From contig RWJK01001831.1 of the NCBI GenBank assembly GCA_004335835.1, positions 1 to 13,845 on the forward strand: a DNA stretch of 13,845 bases, in the 5' to 3' direction. Source of the DNA: Scenedesmus sp. ARA3 (lineage: Eukaryota > Chlorophyta > Chlorophyceae > Sphaeropleales > Scenedesmaceae). Below are positions 1 to 9,111 of the stretch, piece by piece. Under the pieces are notes generated by a model. That model did no database searches. It had not been told where the DNA came from and saw only the letters and a list, made by a program, of their open reading frames with translations. A program made the translations under genes and the position numbers. Position 1 is the stretch's first letter, and every line of letters begins with the position of its first letter.

Positions 1-1073
1 AGCTGCTGGCACAGTTCAGCAAGGGCAAGGAGGTGAGCACTGCAGGAAGGGCGAGCAGTGGCTACTGTGCAGGGTGCACTTTGTGTTAGTGCCACTTGCT
101 GTTAGAAAGCTGTAGTGTGTGATGCATTTGCAGGCATGAGTAACAGCAGCTCACTGCCTGCTCTTTGCGCTGCTGCTGCCTGATCACTGATGTGCTGCTG
201 CTGCTGTCCCTGCTGCCGCTGCTGCTGCTGTCAACAGGCCATGGCTCCACCATCGCCACCACCCTGGAGACACTGGCCAACGGCCGCAACACGCGCCCCG
301 GCCTAGACCTGTGTGCAGTGCCCCAGCAGCTGCAGCCCTTCACAATGGGCCTGCTGCACAAGGCGGGCGCCTGCAGCGCCTACGCCCTGCCCGTGTACCA
401 GCAGCAGCTGCCCCTGGCCGGCTGGCTCAGCCAGCAGCAGTACACGCACCTGCTCAGCCACCACAGCAGTGCCCAGCTGTGCTACGACTTCCAGCCCACC
501 TACTGGGACACTGCTGTGGAGGCGGTGCCGCACCCCTTCCCGCTGTTTGCGCCTGGCAGGCTGGCCAAGGCGCTGCTGGCAGTGCCGCCAGCCAGCCTGC
601 TGCGGCACTGCTGCCTGCCCGGCATGCCCAGCCTGGCAGCAGCAGCAGAGCAGCTGGGACTGGCGCCAGCAGGCGCGGCAGCAGCAGCAGCCAAGGCAGC
701 AGCCAGCGCCAGCAGCGGCATGGGCATGCTGCGGCGCATCTGGTGCAGCCAGCTGCTGCGGCTGCAGCCAGGCGTGATGCTGCACCTGCTGGCGGCACGT
801 GCGCTGCTGCAGGTGCAGCCGGCAGTGCCCCTGCTGGCTGGCAGCGCCTGCAGCAGTGAGGTGGCGGCCAGCAGCGGGCAGGGCGGCGGCGGTGCTGGCA
901 GCGCGCCTACTGCTGTGGGTGCAGATGAGGAGGGCAGCAAGGCGGCTGAGGCAGCTGCAGTGCTGCCGCCCAGCAGGCGCCAGCAGGGTGGCAGCAGGCA
1001 GCGCATCATTGGCAGGCAGCTGCGGCGGCTGGGAGGGCTGGTGGGCAGGGCACTGCTGCTGCGGGTGTGCTGA
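1..1073 (+). CDS. 3' end of an unrecognised Ala/Leu/Gln-rich protein gene (5' part outside window)
   Basis: I do not recognise this protein. The window opens in an exon (3-32 reads LLAQFSKGKE with nearly all G/C third positions) followed by a GTGAGC donor at 33. A long open terminal exon then runs to TGA at 1071-1073; its clear coding part begins near 238-270 (TLETLANGRNTRPGLDLCAV) and shows strong GC3. It contains aromatic/Cys-bearing stretches (LCYDFQPTYWD) in the first half and Ala-, Ser- and Gly-rich low-complexity stretches later, ending in a basic tail. The acceptor is uncertain: the best-looking CAG (ending at 237, after a CTG-rich tract) is out of phase with LLAQFSKGKE. AGs ending at 149 or 269 keep phase 0, and a GC-AG intron starting at 25 would also fit the 237 acceptor. 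Using 149 would add a hydrophobic Leu-rich segment (about residues VLLLLSLLPLLLL) that may only be intron. No domain or catalytic motif was seen. Confidence 0.6.
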
Positions 1074-1322
1074 GTTTGAGTTATAAAGACAATGATAAGG
1101 GTTGGTGGTGTGGCTAGGTTATCTTGACAATGATGGTGGTTGGTGGGCAGGCTGTGCTTGGTCAGGCTTTATGTGACTGCGGAGAAAACGAAGTACTGCC
1201 AAGTTGGTGCTTCTATGTCTTACATGCTGGTGTTTTTGCAATCAGCGTTGGGGTGATTGATGTTCACTGCAACGCTGTGTGAAGCTGTTTATCTTTGTGC
1301 TGTGATCATAATTCTCTTTGGG
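1074..1322. other. 3' flank / probable 3' UTR of the first gene
   Basis: The sequence after the stop drops in GC, loses coding bias and holds no convincing ORF. No TGTAA signal is seen here; the nearest plus-strand TGTAA copies are at 3240 and 3312, so the real transcript end is unknown. Confidence 0.4.
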
Positions 1323-2225
1323 CTGTGATCATGCTGTTTCAAATAGTGATATGGGTTGCTGAAGGGATGCCCTGATGGCAGCAGGGCCTTGTTGTGCACA
1401 AGCAGCCAGGCACAAAATAACAAAAAATTTACAAAAAAACACAAAAAATGCAAAAAAAAATTCAAAAAAAAAACACAAAAATACAAAACAAAGGGGTGTA
1501 GAAGTGCCTGGTGTGTGCTTGTTGTGCAGTTGCAGCCACCGCAATGTGGTGCTCGTGTGTATTGTCCATACTGGGGAAGTGGCTGTGATTGTGCAGTGTC
1601 GTGCAGCCTCTTGGTGGCAGTGCTGTGATCATGCTGTTGGATGGCAGAAAATGAAAGCGGGTTGCTGAATGATTGCCCTGATGGAATTGTACTGGTGGCA
1701 GCAGTATGTTATTGCGTGAGCAGCGAGCACACAGACATCATTAACACAGCGATTTGTGTCCTTGTATGTGAGTGAGAAGTGATTTCAGTCAGCCAGGTGT
1801 ACAAAAACAACAAATACAAAAAAATGTTACATGTGCAGGTGGTTGGTGTGTGCTTGTTATACAGTCGCAGCTCAACAGCCACTGCAATGTGGCGCTCGTG
1901 TATGTTGGCAATAAAGGTGTGCGTGATTGCGCAGTGTTGTTGTGTGCAGCCGTCTGCTATCAATGCTTGGATCATGCTGGTGCGTGCTACAAACATGGAC
2001 AGGTGTACACAGGTTGCTGAAGGGATGCGGCGATGGCATGTTGCTGGCAGATTCCTTGCTTTGGGTGGGATTCTGGTTTGAGTCAGCCAGGAATTAGAAA
2101 GATAAATAAATGATGTAGAAGTGCCTGGTGTGTGTCTGTATCTGTGCCCTTGCAGTTGCAGCTGAACAGCCACCGCAATGTGGCGCTCATGTATGCCGGA
2201 ACAAAGGGGTTGTCATTGTGCATTT
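1323..2225. repeat. Degenerate tandem repeat, three units of about 260-350 bp with A-rich segments
   Basis: Three successive units share the same order of blocks. Block X contains GATCATGCTG followed by GGTTGCTGAA and, in units 1 and 2, GCCCTGATGG (units near 1323, 1621 and 1964). An A-rich block is introduced by CAGCCAGG (A-rich at about 1415-1496, 1800-1830 and 2093-2112). Block Y contains GTGTGTG, then CAGCC and an ACNGCAATGTGG core followed by GCTC (about 1497-1620, 1832-1950 and 2113-2222). Copies are clearly related but diverged, and the A-rich part shrinks from about 80 to 20 bp. Small ORFs across it only echo the repeat: the minus strand gives NKHTPGTS-like peptides three times. It may be an old satellite or stacked A-tailed retroposons; no tRNA-type A/B boxes were recognised. 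Confidence 0.7.
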
Positions 2226-2736
2226 TTATGTCCAGACTGTCAAGCTGGCAGGACAGGAACCACCTTGCATGCATTGTTGTGGCGCAGTATACAGAGCAGC
2301 AGCTGTTGCAACAGTCTCAGGAAGCCAGTGGTGCCCCCGATGCATGCCACTGCCTGGGCAGGATTGTGACGCTGCCCGCCTACATATTGCGCCTCACAGA
2401 GGCATGCCAGCTGCTGGTTCCTGCATTGCTGCCATTTGTGCTGCTCACGTGTTCAAGCAAGCATGCGTGTGCGCGGCGTGGTGATTGTTCGCACTTTTGC
2501 TGCCCTGACACTGACCTGCGGGGGGAGTGAGTACACCCCTGCCACGTGGCAGCCTCTGTAGTGACCAGGCTGGCCAGTTGCATGTGCCTGTTGGTCACGC
2601 TGCAGCGATTGTGTATACAGTTTGAGCGCTCGTACTAGTTGTGGTGTTCAGTTTACTGGTTCTCCCCTAAGCAGTGTGATGATTGACCATTTGGTTAGGG
2701 CTGCTGGCAGAGTCGGTCTGGTGTGTGCGGTTGATG
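2226..2736. other. Non-repetitive flank with a weak coding-like stretch, no gene called
   Basis: Plus-strand frame 2 is open to TGA at 2528-2530, and its part from about 2270 has moderately biased third positions (reading VAQYTEQQLLQQSQEASGAP). This could be an exon remnant, but there is no start, no convincing splice site and no family similarity I can recognise. The rest, to 2736, holds nothing identifiable. Confidence 0.25.
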
Positions 2737-2834
2737 CTGCAGCACACCAAGGAGGTTTCATCACCCTGCAGCACACCAAGGAGGTTTAGCTCCATTGCTT
2801 TTTTGTTCCATTGCTCCATTGCTCCATTGCTTTC
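2737..2834. repeat. Short direct repeats: 22-bp pair and CCATTGCT repeats
   Basis: The 22-bp sequence beginning CTGCAGCACACC and ending GGAGGTTT occurs at 2737-2758 and again at 2766-2787. It is followed by four copies of CCATTGCT starting at 2792, 2808, 2817 and 2826, the last three in a 9-bp tandem. Confidence 0.85.
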
Positions 2835-3867
2835 TGGTCTGGGCGATGGTACAACCTGTGATAAGGGCGTTGAGCGGTTTAGTTAGTGGGCAGTGCCTCA
2901 GGCCCCCAGCAGTGAGGGTCGCCTGATTGTGTTGTGTGGCCAGGCAGGGGGCGCAAGTCAAGAATCCTGGCTGGGACAGCACAGCACATTCAACTGCTTG
3001 ATGGTTGCTCGGAAATTGCAATAAAATATACCTTGCTGTGTGCTGCCTACATGGCCACAGTTGGGTATTGTCTGTGATGTTTGACGTGTTGTACGGTGCT
3101 TAGTGGCCTTCAGGGCCGGCTGGCAGAACTGCTTCTGTGATGTTCGTATGCCTTCTCTGTGCTTGATGTTATTTGCCGGCTGTTGCTAGTGTTTTGACCC
3201 TGTTTGAATGCTGTTCTCGTCTCTCGCTTGGGCTGCAGTTGTAACTGTGCAGTGCATTAATCTGCTAAAGGGCGTATGGGTCTGGCAGCCGTCCCGGGAT
3301 CTATGAGGTCATGTAATTACTTACACCCAAACGACCACGTCACCAAACTAGCCATGATGTACAAGCCTCGAAAGCCTCAAAAGCCGTATCTTTTGTGTTT
3401 TCAAAAGCCTTATCTGCAAGTAATAAACCCATCCATGTGCACAGGTGCACATGCAAGCATGCAAGGTCCATCTGCTAGCATCCCCTCAGCGCCCAACCTT
3501 GCGCAAAACTGCCCTACGCGGTGTCCAGCTAAAACAGCACCATCACTGCTCAAATAAATTCCAGCACCACGGCTCGCATCAAAAACCCTGGCCCACGCGC
3601 AATGTGCCGGCCTGACTAAGCCCGTCCCTGCAGCGCATGTGTAGCAAAGCAGTCCACATGTATACAGGCTCAAATCGCAGCCACTTGAGCACCTGCGCCA
3701 CACAAAGGTATCTTCCATGTTCCAGGGAACACATCATGCAACCACGCACGTGACAAGCTCCTCCTGCTAGCTCAACGAGCCAGAACTGCCTGTGCATGGG
3801 TCGGGTGGAAGCCCTGCAGTAGCCGCAGGCGCCCACCCCTCATGCATGTAAGCATGTCTGGGGTGAA
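2835..3867. other. Gene-poor intergenic region
   Basis: No recognisable protein or RNA gene. Visible items are an AATAAA at about 3019, TGTAA motifs at 3240-3244 and 3312-3316, a short CAAAAGCC(G/T)TATCT direct repeat near 3378 and 3401, and a 9-bp-arm palindrome at 3434-3453. The ORF at 3276-3557 lacks codon bias and family similarity and is not called. Confidence 0.4.
3240..3316 (+). promoter_or_regulatory. Two TGTAA motifs (possible algal poly(A) signals)
   Basis: TGTAA occurs at 3240-3244 and 3312-3316. This pentamer is the usual poly(A) signal in chlorophyte algae. These are the first clear plus-strand copies after the stop at 1073, which would imply a 2.2-kb 3' UTR, so they may equally be chance matches. 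Confidence 0.2.
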
Positions 3868-3887
3868 CCCTAACCCTAAACCCTAAA
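3868..3887. repeat. Interstitial telomere-type block, (CCCTAAA)n
   Basis: One CCCTAA followed by two exact CCCTAAA units. On the other strand this is TTTAGGG, the telomere repeat of land plants and many green algae (Chlamydomonas has TTTTAGGG). Flanks on both sides are ordinary sequence, so it is internal, not a chromosome end. Confidence 0.85.
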
Positions 3888-4716
3888 TGTCACCATGCAA
3901 ACAGCAGCAGAGAGCCAGCAGCAGCGACAGCATGCGGCTTGTTGTGCCGGCTGCCAGCTGCTGTCTGCGCAGTGTGACACGTCTTTAGCAGCCGGCTCTT
4001 CAGATGCAGTCAACAGCGCACACACAACAACATGCATCACGACATTAACACGATTGCCTGCTTGTGCGCTCACAGCGCTGCGACCAGCACCTCACACTCC
4101 CAACAGATTGCAGTAACAAGCTCTGTGCAGTCTTCCAATCACCATGGCAAACTATTGGAGTCAAGGACCAAAGCTGTTCTGACTTAGCGTGTAATCGATG
4201 ATGCGGCGGGTGCTTGGCGTCACAAAACCTGCTGCGGCCTCAACCAGCTCCCTGATGGTGTACTGCTGCCACTGGGCAGCTGCTCTCAGTGCAACTGCTC
4301 ACTGGGCTACGTGCAACAATGCTCAGTCGACTTTCTAAAGACAAGACTTCCCCACAACAAAAACACATGATGTGTGTGTCACAGCTCATGGGAAAATGAG
4401 CTGTGTGGAGATGTGTGTGACCTTCCCTGCACTGCCGCTGTGACGTGCAGCAAAAATCCCTCCATGCCCATCACCACAGCAGGTGCAGCGCGCTAAAGCA
4501 CACACCATGCGCAGCATGTGGTTAGCCTGGTGCACCTTTTCCTCGGCTCTCCTCTCCTCTTACTTCCACACTTCTGCGCACTGCCTGCGCTGCAAGGCCG
4601 CCAAAACCTCCGACCTGCAAAGCTGCTGTCTGTCTCCTGCCCTGTGCTACTCACTTGCATGCATCCATATCACTGCTTTATGGCTGCATGCCTCAACCTA
4701 AACCTGCTTCACTGTC
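3888..4716. other. Intergenic region downstream of the minus-strand genes
   Basis: No supported gene. It would hold the 3' UTR of the minus-strand gene ending at 4717, but no TTACA (minus-strand TGTAA) was seen between about 4100 and 4717. The plus-strand ORFs at 3895, 4483 and 4518 show no convincing coding bias. A perfect hairpin lies at 4380-4405. Confidence 0.35.
4380..4405. repeat. Perfect inverted repeat, 10-bp arms, 6-nt loop
   Basis: CACAGCTCAT, loop GGGAAA, then ATGAGCTGTG: a perfect 10-bp stem. It is flanked on both sides by GATGTGTGTG-like sequence. It lies about 310 bp beyond the minus-strand stop at 4717; function unknown. Confidence 0.8.
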
Positions 4717-5721
4717 CTACAGCGGCGTGTTGAGTGGCTGCTTCCACTTGTAGCTGACATGCATCAAGCTGTCCAGCTTGTCGTCCACCTCTAGCGCATT
4801 GTCCATGAACTCAGCTGTCAGCTCTGCAAAGCGACAGAAAAAGAACGGCCCTGCTGAGGATGCGTGCGCGCCGACATGGCAGCCAGCCACAAATGTTGCG
4901 CAACGCCGGCGGGTGGAAGTAAAGCGAAGACATAAACGCAAGAGCTTGCCAACACTGTGCATGACACGGCTTGAGGTTTCATTGTGGCATCAAAAGCAGC
5001 ATCAATTTCAGTTTTGGCCAACGTTGCACGTTTAGTGCAAGGCTGAGGGTGCTTGGCAGCTGGCTGCGAGCTTTGTGGCAGTTCCCACCTGCATGCACAT
5101 TCGCCTGCGCAGCTGCAGGCACGTCAGCTGCTGCTGGCGGCGCCGCCACCGCCATGGCAAGCAGCTGCGCATTTGCCTCCCTAGCTGTGTGGCGCGTGGC
5201 GTGCACTGCTGTGTGATGCTCCGCTGTGGCTGCTGCTGTCGCCTGCAGCTTCTGCTCTGACAGCAGCTTGCGGGCCTGGGCACCTGCCAGCAGCAACAGC
5301 AGCAGGGGCAGCAGACATGTGCAATAAAACACCAGTTATAACCATTGTTCGGACATCGCAAGTGTTTGGATGGTTTCATCAACAACCAGACATTCTGCAG
5401 GGACCAGACCTGCAGCCGCCAGCTGTGCATTGAACTTGCTGTGCACCCCCTGGCCTGACCCAGCAGCCGTGGTGCGTGTACAGGCATCTGATGCCGAAGC
5501 AACTCACATCATATCAAGTCAAATGCTTTGTGTTACTCGATGATGCTGATGACCCACAGGGTAGCTCGCAGGCAGTTCACGTCGCAAGGTGCACGTGTAG
5601 CTGAGATGGCGAACGGTATGCTGCAGCAATGGGCCCGTCATTCGATCAACATACCTGATGCGGTAACAAGCATCAGAAGCAGAGCTCCAAACAAGAACAG
5701 CGCTAAGGACCTTGGGATCAT
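4717..5721 (-). CDS. Predicted small Ala-rich secretory or membrane-anchored protein (about 137 aa), unknown function
   Basis: Four minus-strand exons fit together in phase: 5721-5655, 5454-5410, 5283-5089 and 4823-4717 (TAG). Every junction is phase 1 with GT/AG borders. The N-terminus MIPRSLALFLFGALLLMLVT is a textbook signal peptide or signal anchor: one Arg, then a Leu-rich core, then TAS-G. The middle exon is Ala/His/Gln-rich and probably helical (QARKLLSEQKLQA). The C-terminal exon is acidic then basic (FMDNALEVDDKLDSL, ending YKWKQPLNTPL). An alternative exon-2 acceptor at 5487 adds 11 in-frame residues. An upstream in-frame ATG at 5799 would add 26 residues and make the hydrophobic segment internal. 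There are no Cys residues and no domain I recognise. It lies head-to-tail behind the glutathione peroxidase gene, so its promoter must overlap that gene's 3' region. A two-exon rather than four-exon model cannot be excluded without transcripts. Confidence 0.5.
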
Positions 5722-5770
5722 TCTGATTTGAACAAAGTGGGCTCCGTCTATGGCGGTTGTTTGAACATTT

Positions 5771-5775
5771 TTACA
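5771..5775 (-). promoter_or_regulatory. TGTAA poly(A) signal, probably for the glutathione peroxidase gene
   Basis: The plus strand reads TTACA, so the minus strand reads TGTAA, about 395 nt after the peroxidase stop. The spacing and the known use of TGTAA in green algae make it the likely signal. Cleavage would fall around 5750-5760, only some 30-40 nt before the next minus-strand ATG at 5721. Confidence 0.5.
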
Positions 5776-6169
5776 GACTTGTTGAGGCTGTTGTCGCATG
5801 TTTGCACCTTCGAAGGAAGCACAAGCCCCACAGCGTTGAGACGTCGTTCGTCACCGTCCCGGTAACCTGTCGTAAAATTGTCATGACAAGAAAGCAGTGC
5901 TATCTGATCCTTCTCCTGATGGATTGCATGGAAAATCAACCTGATCGGTTGCATGGAAAAACAACGGTTGATAAACAACTCAGCCTCAAGATGTGGCGGA
6001 CCAAGAGCTGTCGGTATGGTGGTCAACATGCCACCCCGGTCCGGTGACACCAGCCAGAGAAACGGCTGAATGCACAACACACGTCGCTGTGCAACTGCGC
6101 TCAAAAATCATCAGCCGCCAAAACTGCACAGGCGTGCCTGCTGTGGCAGCTCTGCAATTGGCTGCATCT
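5776..6169 (-). other. Probable 3' UTR of the glutathione peroxidase gene
   Basis: Lies between the stop at 6170-6172 and the TGTAA signal. Base composition is more AT-rich than the exons. The ORFs that cross it on both strands have no GC3 bias and are not called. Confidence 0.45.
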
Positions 6170-8765
6170 CTACGCTGCCAGCAGCTGCTGCAGCTTTGCC
6201 TCTGACGCCAGCAGGTTGTCACCGTTGCGCTCCACCACATTGCCCTCCTTGTCAATGATGAACTTGGCCTGCAAGCACAGCAAACAAGAGTCGCACATTT
6301 TGTCATTCTTACCTGCCCGTTTGCAGCAGCAGAAATCGTGTTATGGCATGTGTGTGCGTGTTGAACAGCAAGCCATGCCTTGCCAGCAAGCTTCAACTGC
6401 ACCGTGCCCTAGGGAGAGTAGGCCCATGTAGCATGCAGGGACGTCATGTGTTTGACATGGCTGCTAGCGGCTGCAGTAATGCTGCATCATCACCCTACGC
6501 CACCATCAAGGGCTGCTGTAGGTGGCATGCACACACCGCAGGCAGTGACACCAGCCGGAGCTCCTGACAGTGCAGCCCCCTGGGTTGCATTCAACGCTGT
6601 CACACTGCGCGCACGATGCTGCTACACTTCACGCCAATCTTCGGTGTCAAGTTCACACCACCCACCTTGAAGTTCCAAGTTACCTCCCCGTCACACGTGG
6701 GGCAGGCGCCCTTGAGGTACTTCCACACTGGGTGCGTGCCTGGCCCGTTGACCTCAACCTTCTCCTGCAGGGGCCAGTGCCAGGCAGTGGATGCAGTAGA
6801 AAGCAACATGTTGAACAGTGCTGGAGCTTGTGATGAGCTTGTGAGCAGCAGCAAGCAGCAGTCAGTGCGCATACACAAGCGCGGGCCTCAAGTATTCGGC
6901 CGAAGCAGATTCGTCACACGTCAAACATGCAAGCTCCCAACAGCTGCTGCGGCAAGTCTGACGTGCCATGCCGCTGAAGGGCAGCACCAACCAAAGATGT
7001 AGGTGCGCATCAAAATGTTTCGCAAATTCAAGACACCCTGGTGCTTTAGTTTGCTGGTGCGCTGCAGCATGCAAGGCATCTGCAGCTGCTGGCCTGGCCT
7101 CAAGCAAAAGCAGCAGCAGCAGCTCGCAGCAGCAGCCCCTCACCATGAACGTGAGATCGTCACCGCCAAACTTGTCCTTCACAAAGCTCTTGATCTGCAA
7201 GCACAAGCAAGCGGCAGTAACGCCTGTTGGCAGTCGCTTCCGGCTGCTGGAGTGGTGTGCAGTGCACTTGCTCGACGCGAGATTGCACCAGCGGCTGGCA
7301 ACATAGCAGAAAACAGCAGTAGCGGCTGACCGCTTTGCATGCAGCAGTGCCAGGCGCAGAAGATGACGGTAAACTGACAACATTGCTGCACGCCTGGCTA
7401 GCTGGCATACTGGTGTGGTCACCTGCTCTGGTGAGCCTGGCTCCTGGGCACCAAAGGAGTTGCAAGGCCTGCAGCAGCAGCAGCAACAGCAGCAGCATGC
7501 AACATCAATTAGAGTTTGTCTTAACATACACACTAGCCACAACATCATCGCCACGGCATGACAGCTAAGCTTCGATTGCAGCAGCACCAGTTCATGCTCG
7601 CTGTTATGATTCCAGGACCTTGCATATCTGGACATCAAGCAAGAGCCGGCTGCTGTCAAAGTTTTTACTGTTGATCAGCATGCATCATTCGAAAAGGCAG
7701 CACACCACAGCCAGAAATCCACAGCCGACACAACCTTGCTGACGCTGCTGCTGCAGCTGGCTTGCCCCTGGCACTGCGACCTGAAGCAGCCATACACATG
7801 GCCTGCTGCCCTAATGGCTGCTGTCAGCACTGCTGTGCCGCTGCTGCGCACCATGCCATGACCACCAGGCCCTGGTCGGCATACTTCTTGTTCAGCTGCA
7901 CCAGCTCCTGCAAGGTTGGGAGTGCAGGTGTGAGAGGGCAGGTTTGACGGGCAAATATGATGTACGCTGCCAACATCAACAGGCTTCAAGAGAAGCTAAA
8001 ACAAGGTGAAGTAGTGCCTGGCACGCTCAGGAGTTTTGCTGCGGAGTTTTGTCTGGCCTTGCAGGCATGGTGAATTTGTTCCACCCATGGACTCACACTC
8101 TTTGCAGCTGCGGCTGCTGCAACAGCAGGCATCAAGCAATGCGCGTAGCCAGCCATGAAGCAGCTATAAACTACGGGTGTGTGATGGTGTGGCTGCACGC
8201 ACCTTGTAGTTGCTGTTGGTGAGGCCGCAAAAGCAGGCCACGTTGGTCACCAGCACCACCTTGCCCTTGTACTTGTCAAAGGACACAGCCTTGCCTGCAG
8301 CCACGAGTTGCAGCCATAAGTGCAGTTAAACCATCAATTTAGCTGGTCAACTGTCACGAAAAATCAGTGCGTGCAAGCAGACGCTGCCATCGGCAGGCAC
8401 AGGCAGTACGGCTCAAGGACAAGCATGTGCTGACAAGGCAGTCGGATGTGCCAACTTGTCCTCCAAGTCACAGTAGCAAGTGATTTAAGGAATCAAACAT
8501 GAATGAGGGTACCCTGAGGAGGCATATCAAGCCAATGGGTGGGCAAGGACGCTGCAACTGCTACAACCATGCTACGGGGACCTGTAACCACATACGATGC
8601 CTGTGCTACTGCTTGCTTCAGCACAGCCTCACCATCCAGCGTCTTGGCTGACAGGGAGTGGAAGTTTGCCATGACCTTGACGCTGCTGCGGCGTGCCTGG
8701 CGGACGGCTTGCTTGTGAGGCAGGAAAGCAGCAGGCCTGCTGGTGGCAAGAGCAGAAGCGTTCAT
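6170..8765 (-). CDS. GPX: Cys-type glutathione peroxidase homologue (thiol peroxidase), probably organelle-targeted
   Basis: Seven minus-strand exons join in phase: 8765-8633, 8294-8203, 7907-7852, 7468-7423, 7194-7144, 6764-6666, 6268-6170; 191 residues. It should reduce H2O2 and lipid hydroperoxides with thioredoxin or glutathione. Family marks in order: FHSLSAKTLDGKAVSFDKYK, NVACFCGLTNSNY with the peroxidatic Cys at about residue 67, WPCNSFGAQEPG with the active-site Gln, VEVNGPGTHPVWKYLK, TWNF with the catalytic Trp and Asn, and FIIDKEGNVVERNG. The catalytic codon is TGC, not TGA, so it is not a selenoprotein. The first about 30 residues are rich in Ala, Ser and Arg without acidic residues, like a chloroplast or mitochondrial transit peptide. 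In-frame ATGs at 8849 and 8837 exist, but 8765 gives the cleaner presequence. Oddities: the resolving Cys of plant GPX helix 2 (FxCTRF) is replaced by FVKDKF, and a CPTC motif sits just before WNF. The usual AFPCN is AWPCN. Confidence 0.93.
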
Positions 8766-9111
8766 GGTAATCTTGTATATGTGGCACAGCGTTGGTGTCA
8801 CAGCTTTAGGACAAGTAAATGCTGCAAGTGAAAACATTTCCCACCTCACGATCGCAGCCGAAGCGACACCAGCAAGTGTAACAGGTGAGGTACAGAACGG
8901 GACAAGGGCTTATGCTGTTGGACGTGCTTGATGCTCAGTACAAGTGGCACATCAACAATAAGTTTGTGTTCAATTAAGTTATTTTACGTGATGGTGGCGG
9001 ACGTACTAGCGTGAACTGCTGCGTTCCCATGTCACAGTGTCTGCTTGCTCTGGTTACGGCTCGGCTGCGCTGATCGCCCCCTTGGGGCACTGGGCGTTGT
9101 AGTGTGGCACG
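8766..9111. promoter_or_regulatory. Divergent intergenic region between GPX (-) and PRP6 (+)
   Basis: Only 346 bp separate the two start codons, which face away from each other, so this segment must carry both 5' UTRs and both core promoters. I see no clear TATA box; an AT-rich patch around 8955-8990 is the most open stretch. Co-regulation is not implied by position alone. Confidence 0.5.

Noticed and set aside
303..785. Long minus-strand ORF opposite the first gene
   Set aside because: It is the reverse shadow of a GC3-rich exon; its Gln/Cys/Ala content comes from CAG/CTG triplets.
3434..3453. 9-bp-arm palindrome CATGTGCAC/GTGCACATG as a binding site
   Set aside because: Real as a palindrome, but GTGCAC and GCATGC words are common across this window, so no function can be supported.
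3276..3557. 93-codon ORF in the intergenic region
   Set aside because: No codon bias, no recognisable similarity, and it crosses small direct repeats and a palindrome.
5748..6104. 118-codon minus-strand ORF after the GPX stop
   Set aside because: It lies in the presumed GPX 3' UTR, lacks GC3 bias and has no family similarity.
6862..7659. 265-codon minus-strand ORF
   Set aside because: It runs through glutathione peroxidase exons 4-5 of the visible set (7468-7423 and 7194-7144) and their introns; only the exon parts resemble the family, and splice sites at their borders fit the family frame.
8203..8294. Selenocysteine at the GPX active site
   Set aside because: The catalytic codon is TGC; no in-frame TGA occurs, so no recoding is needed.
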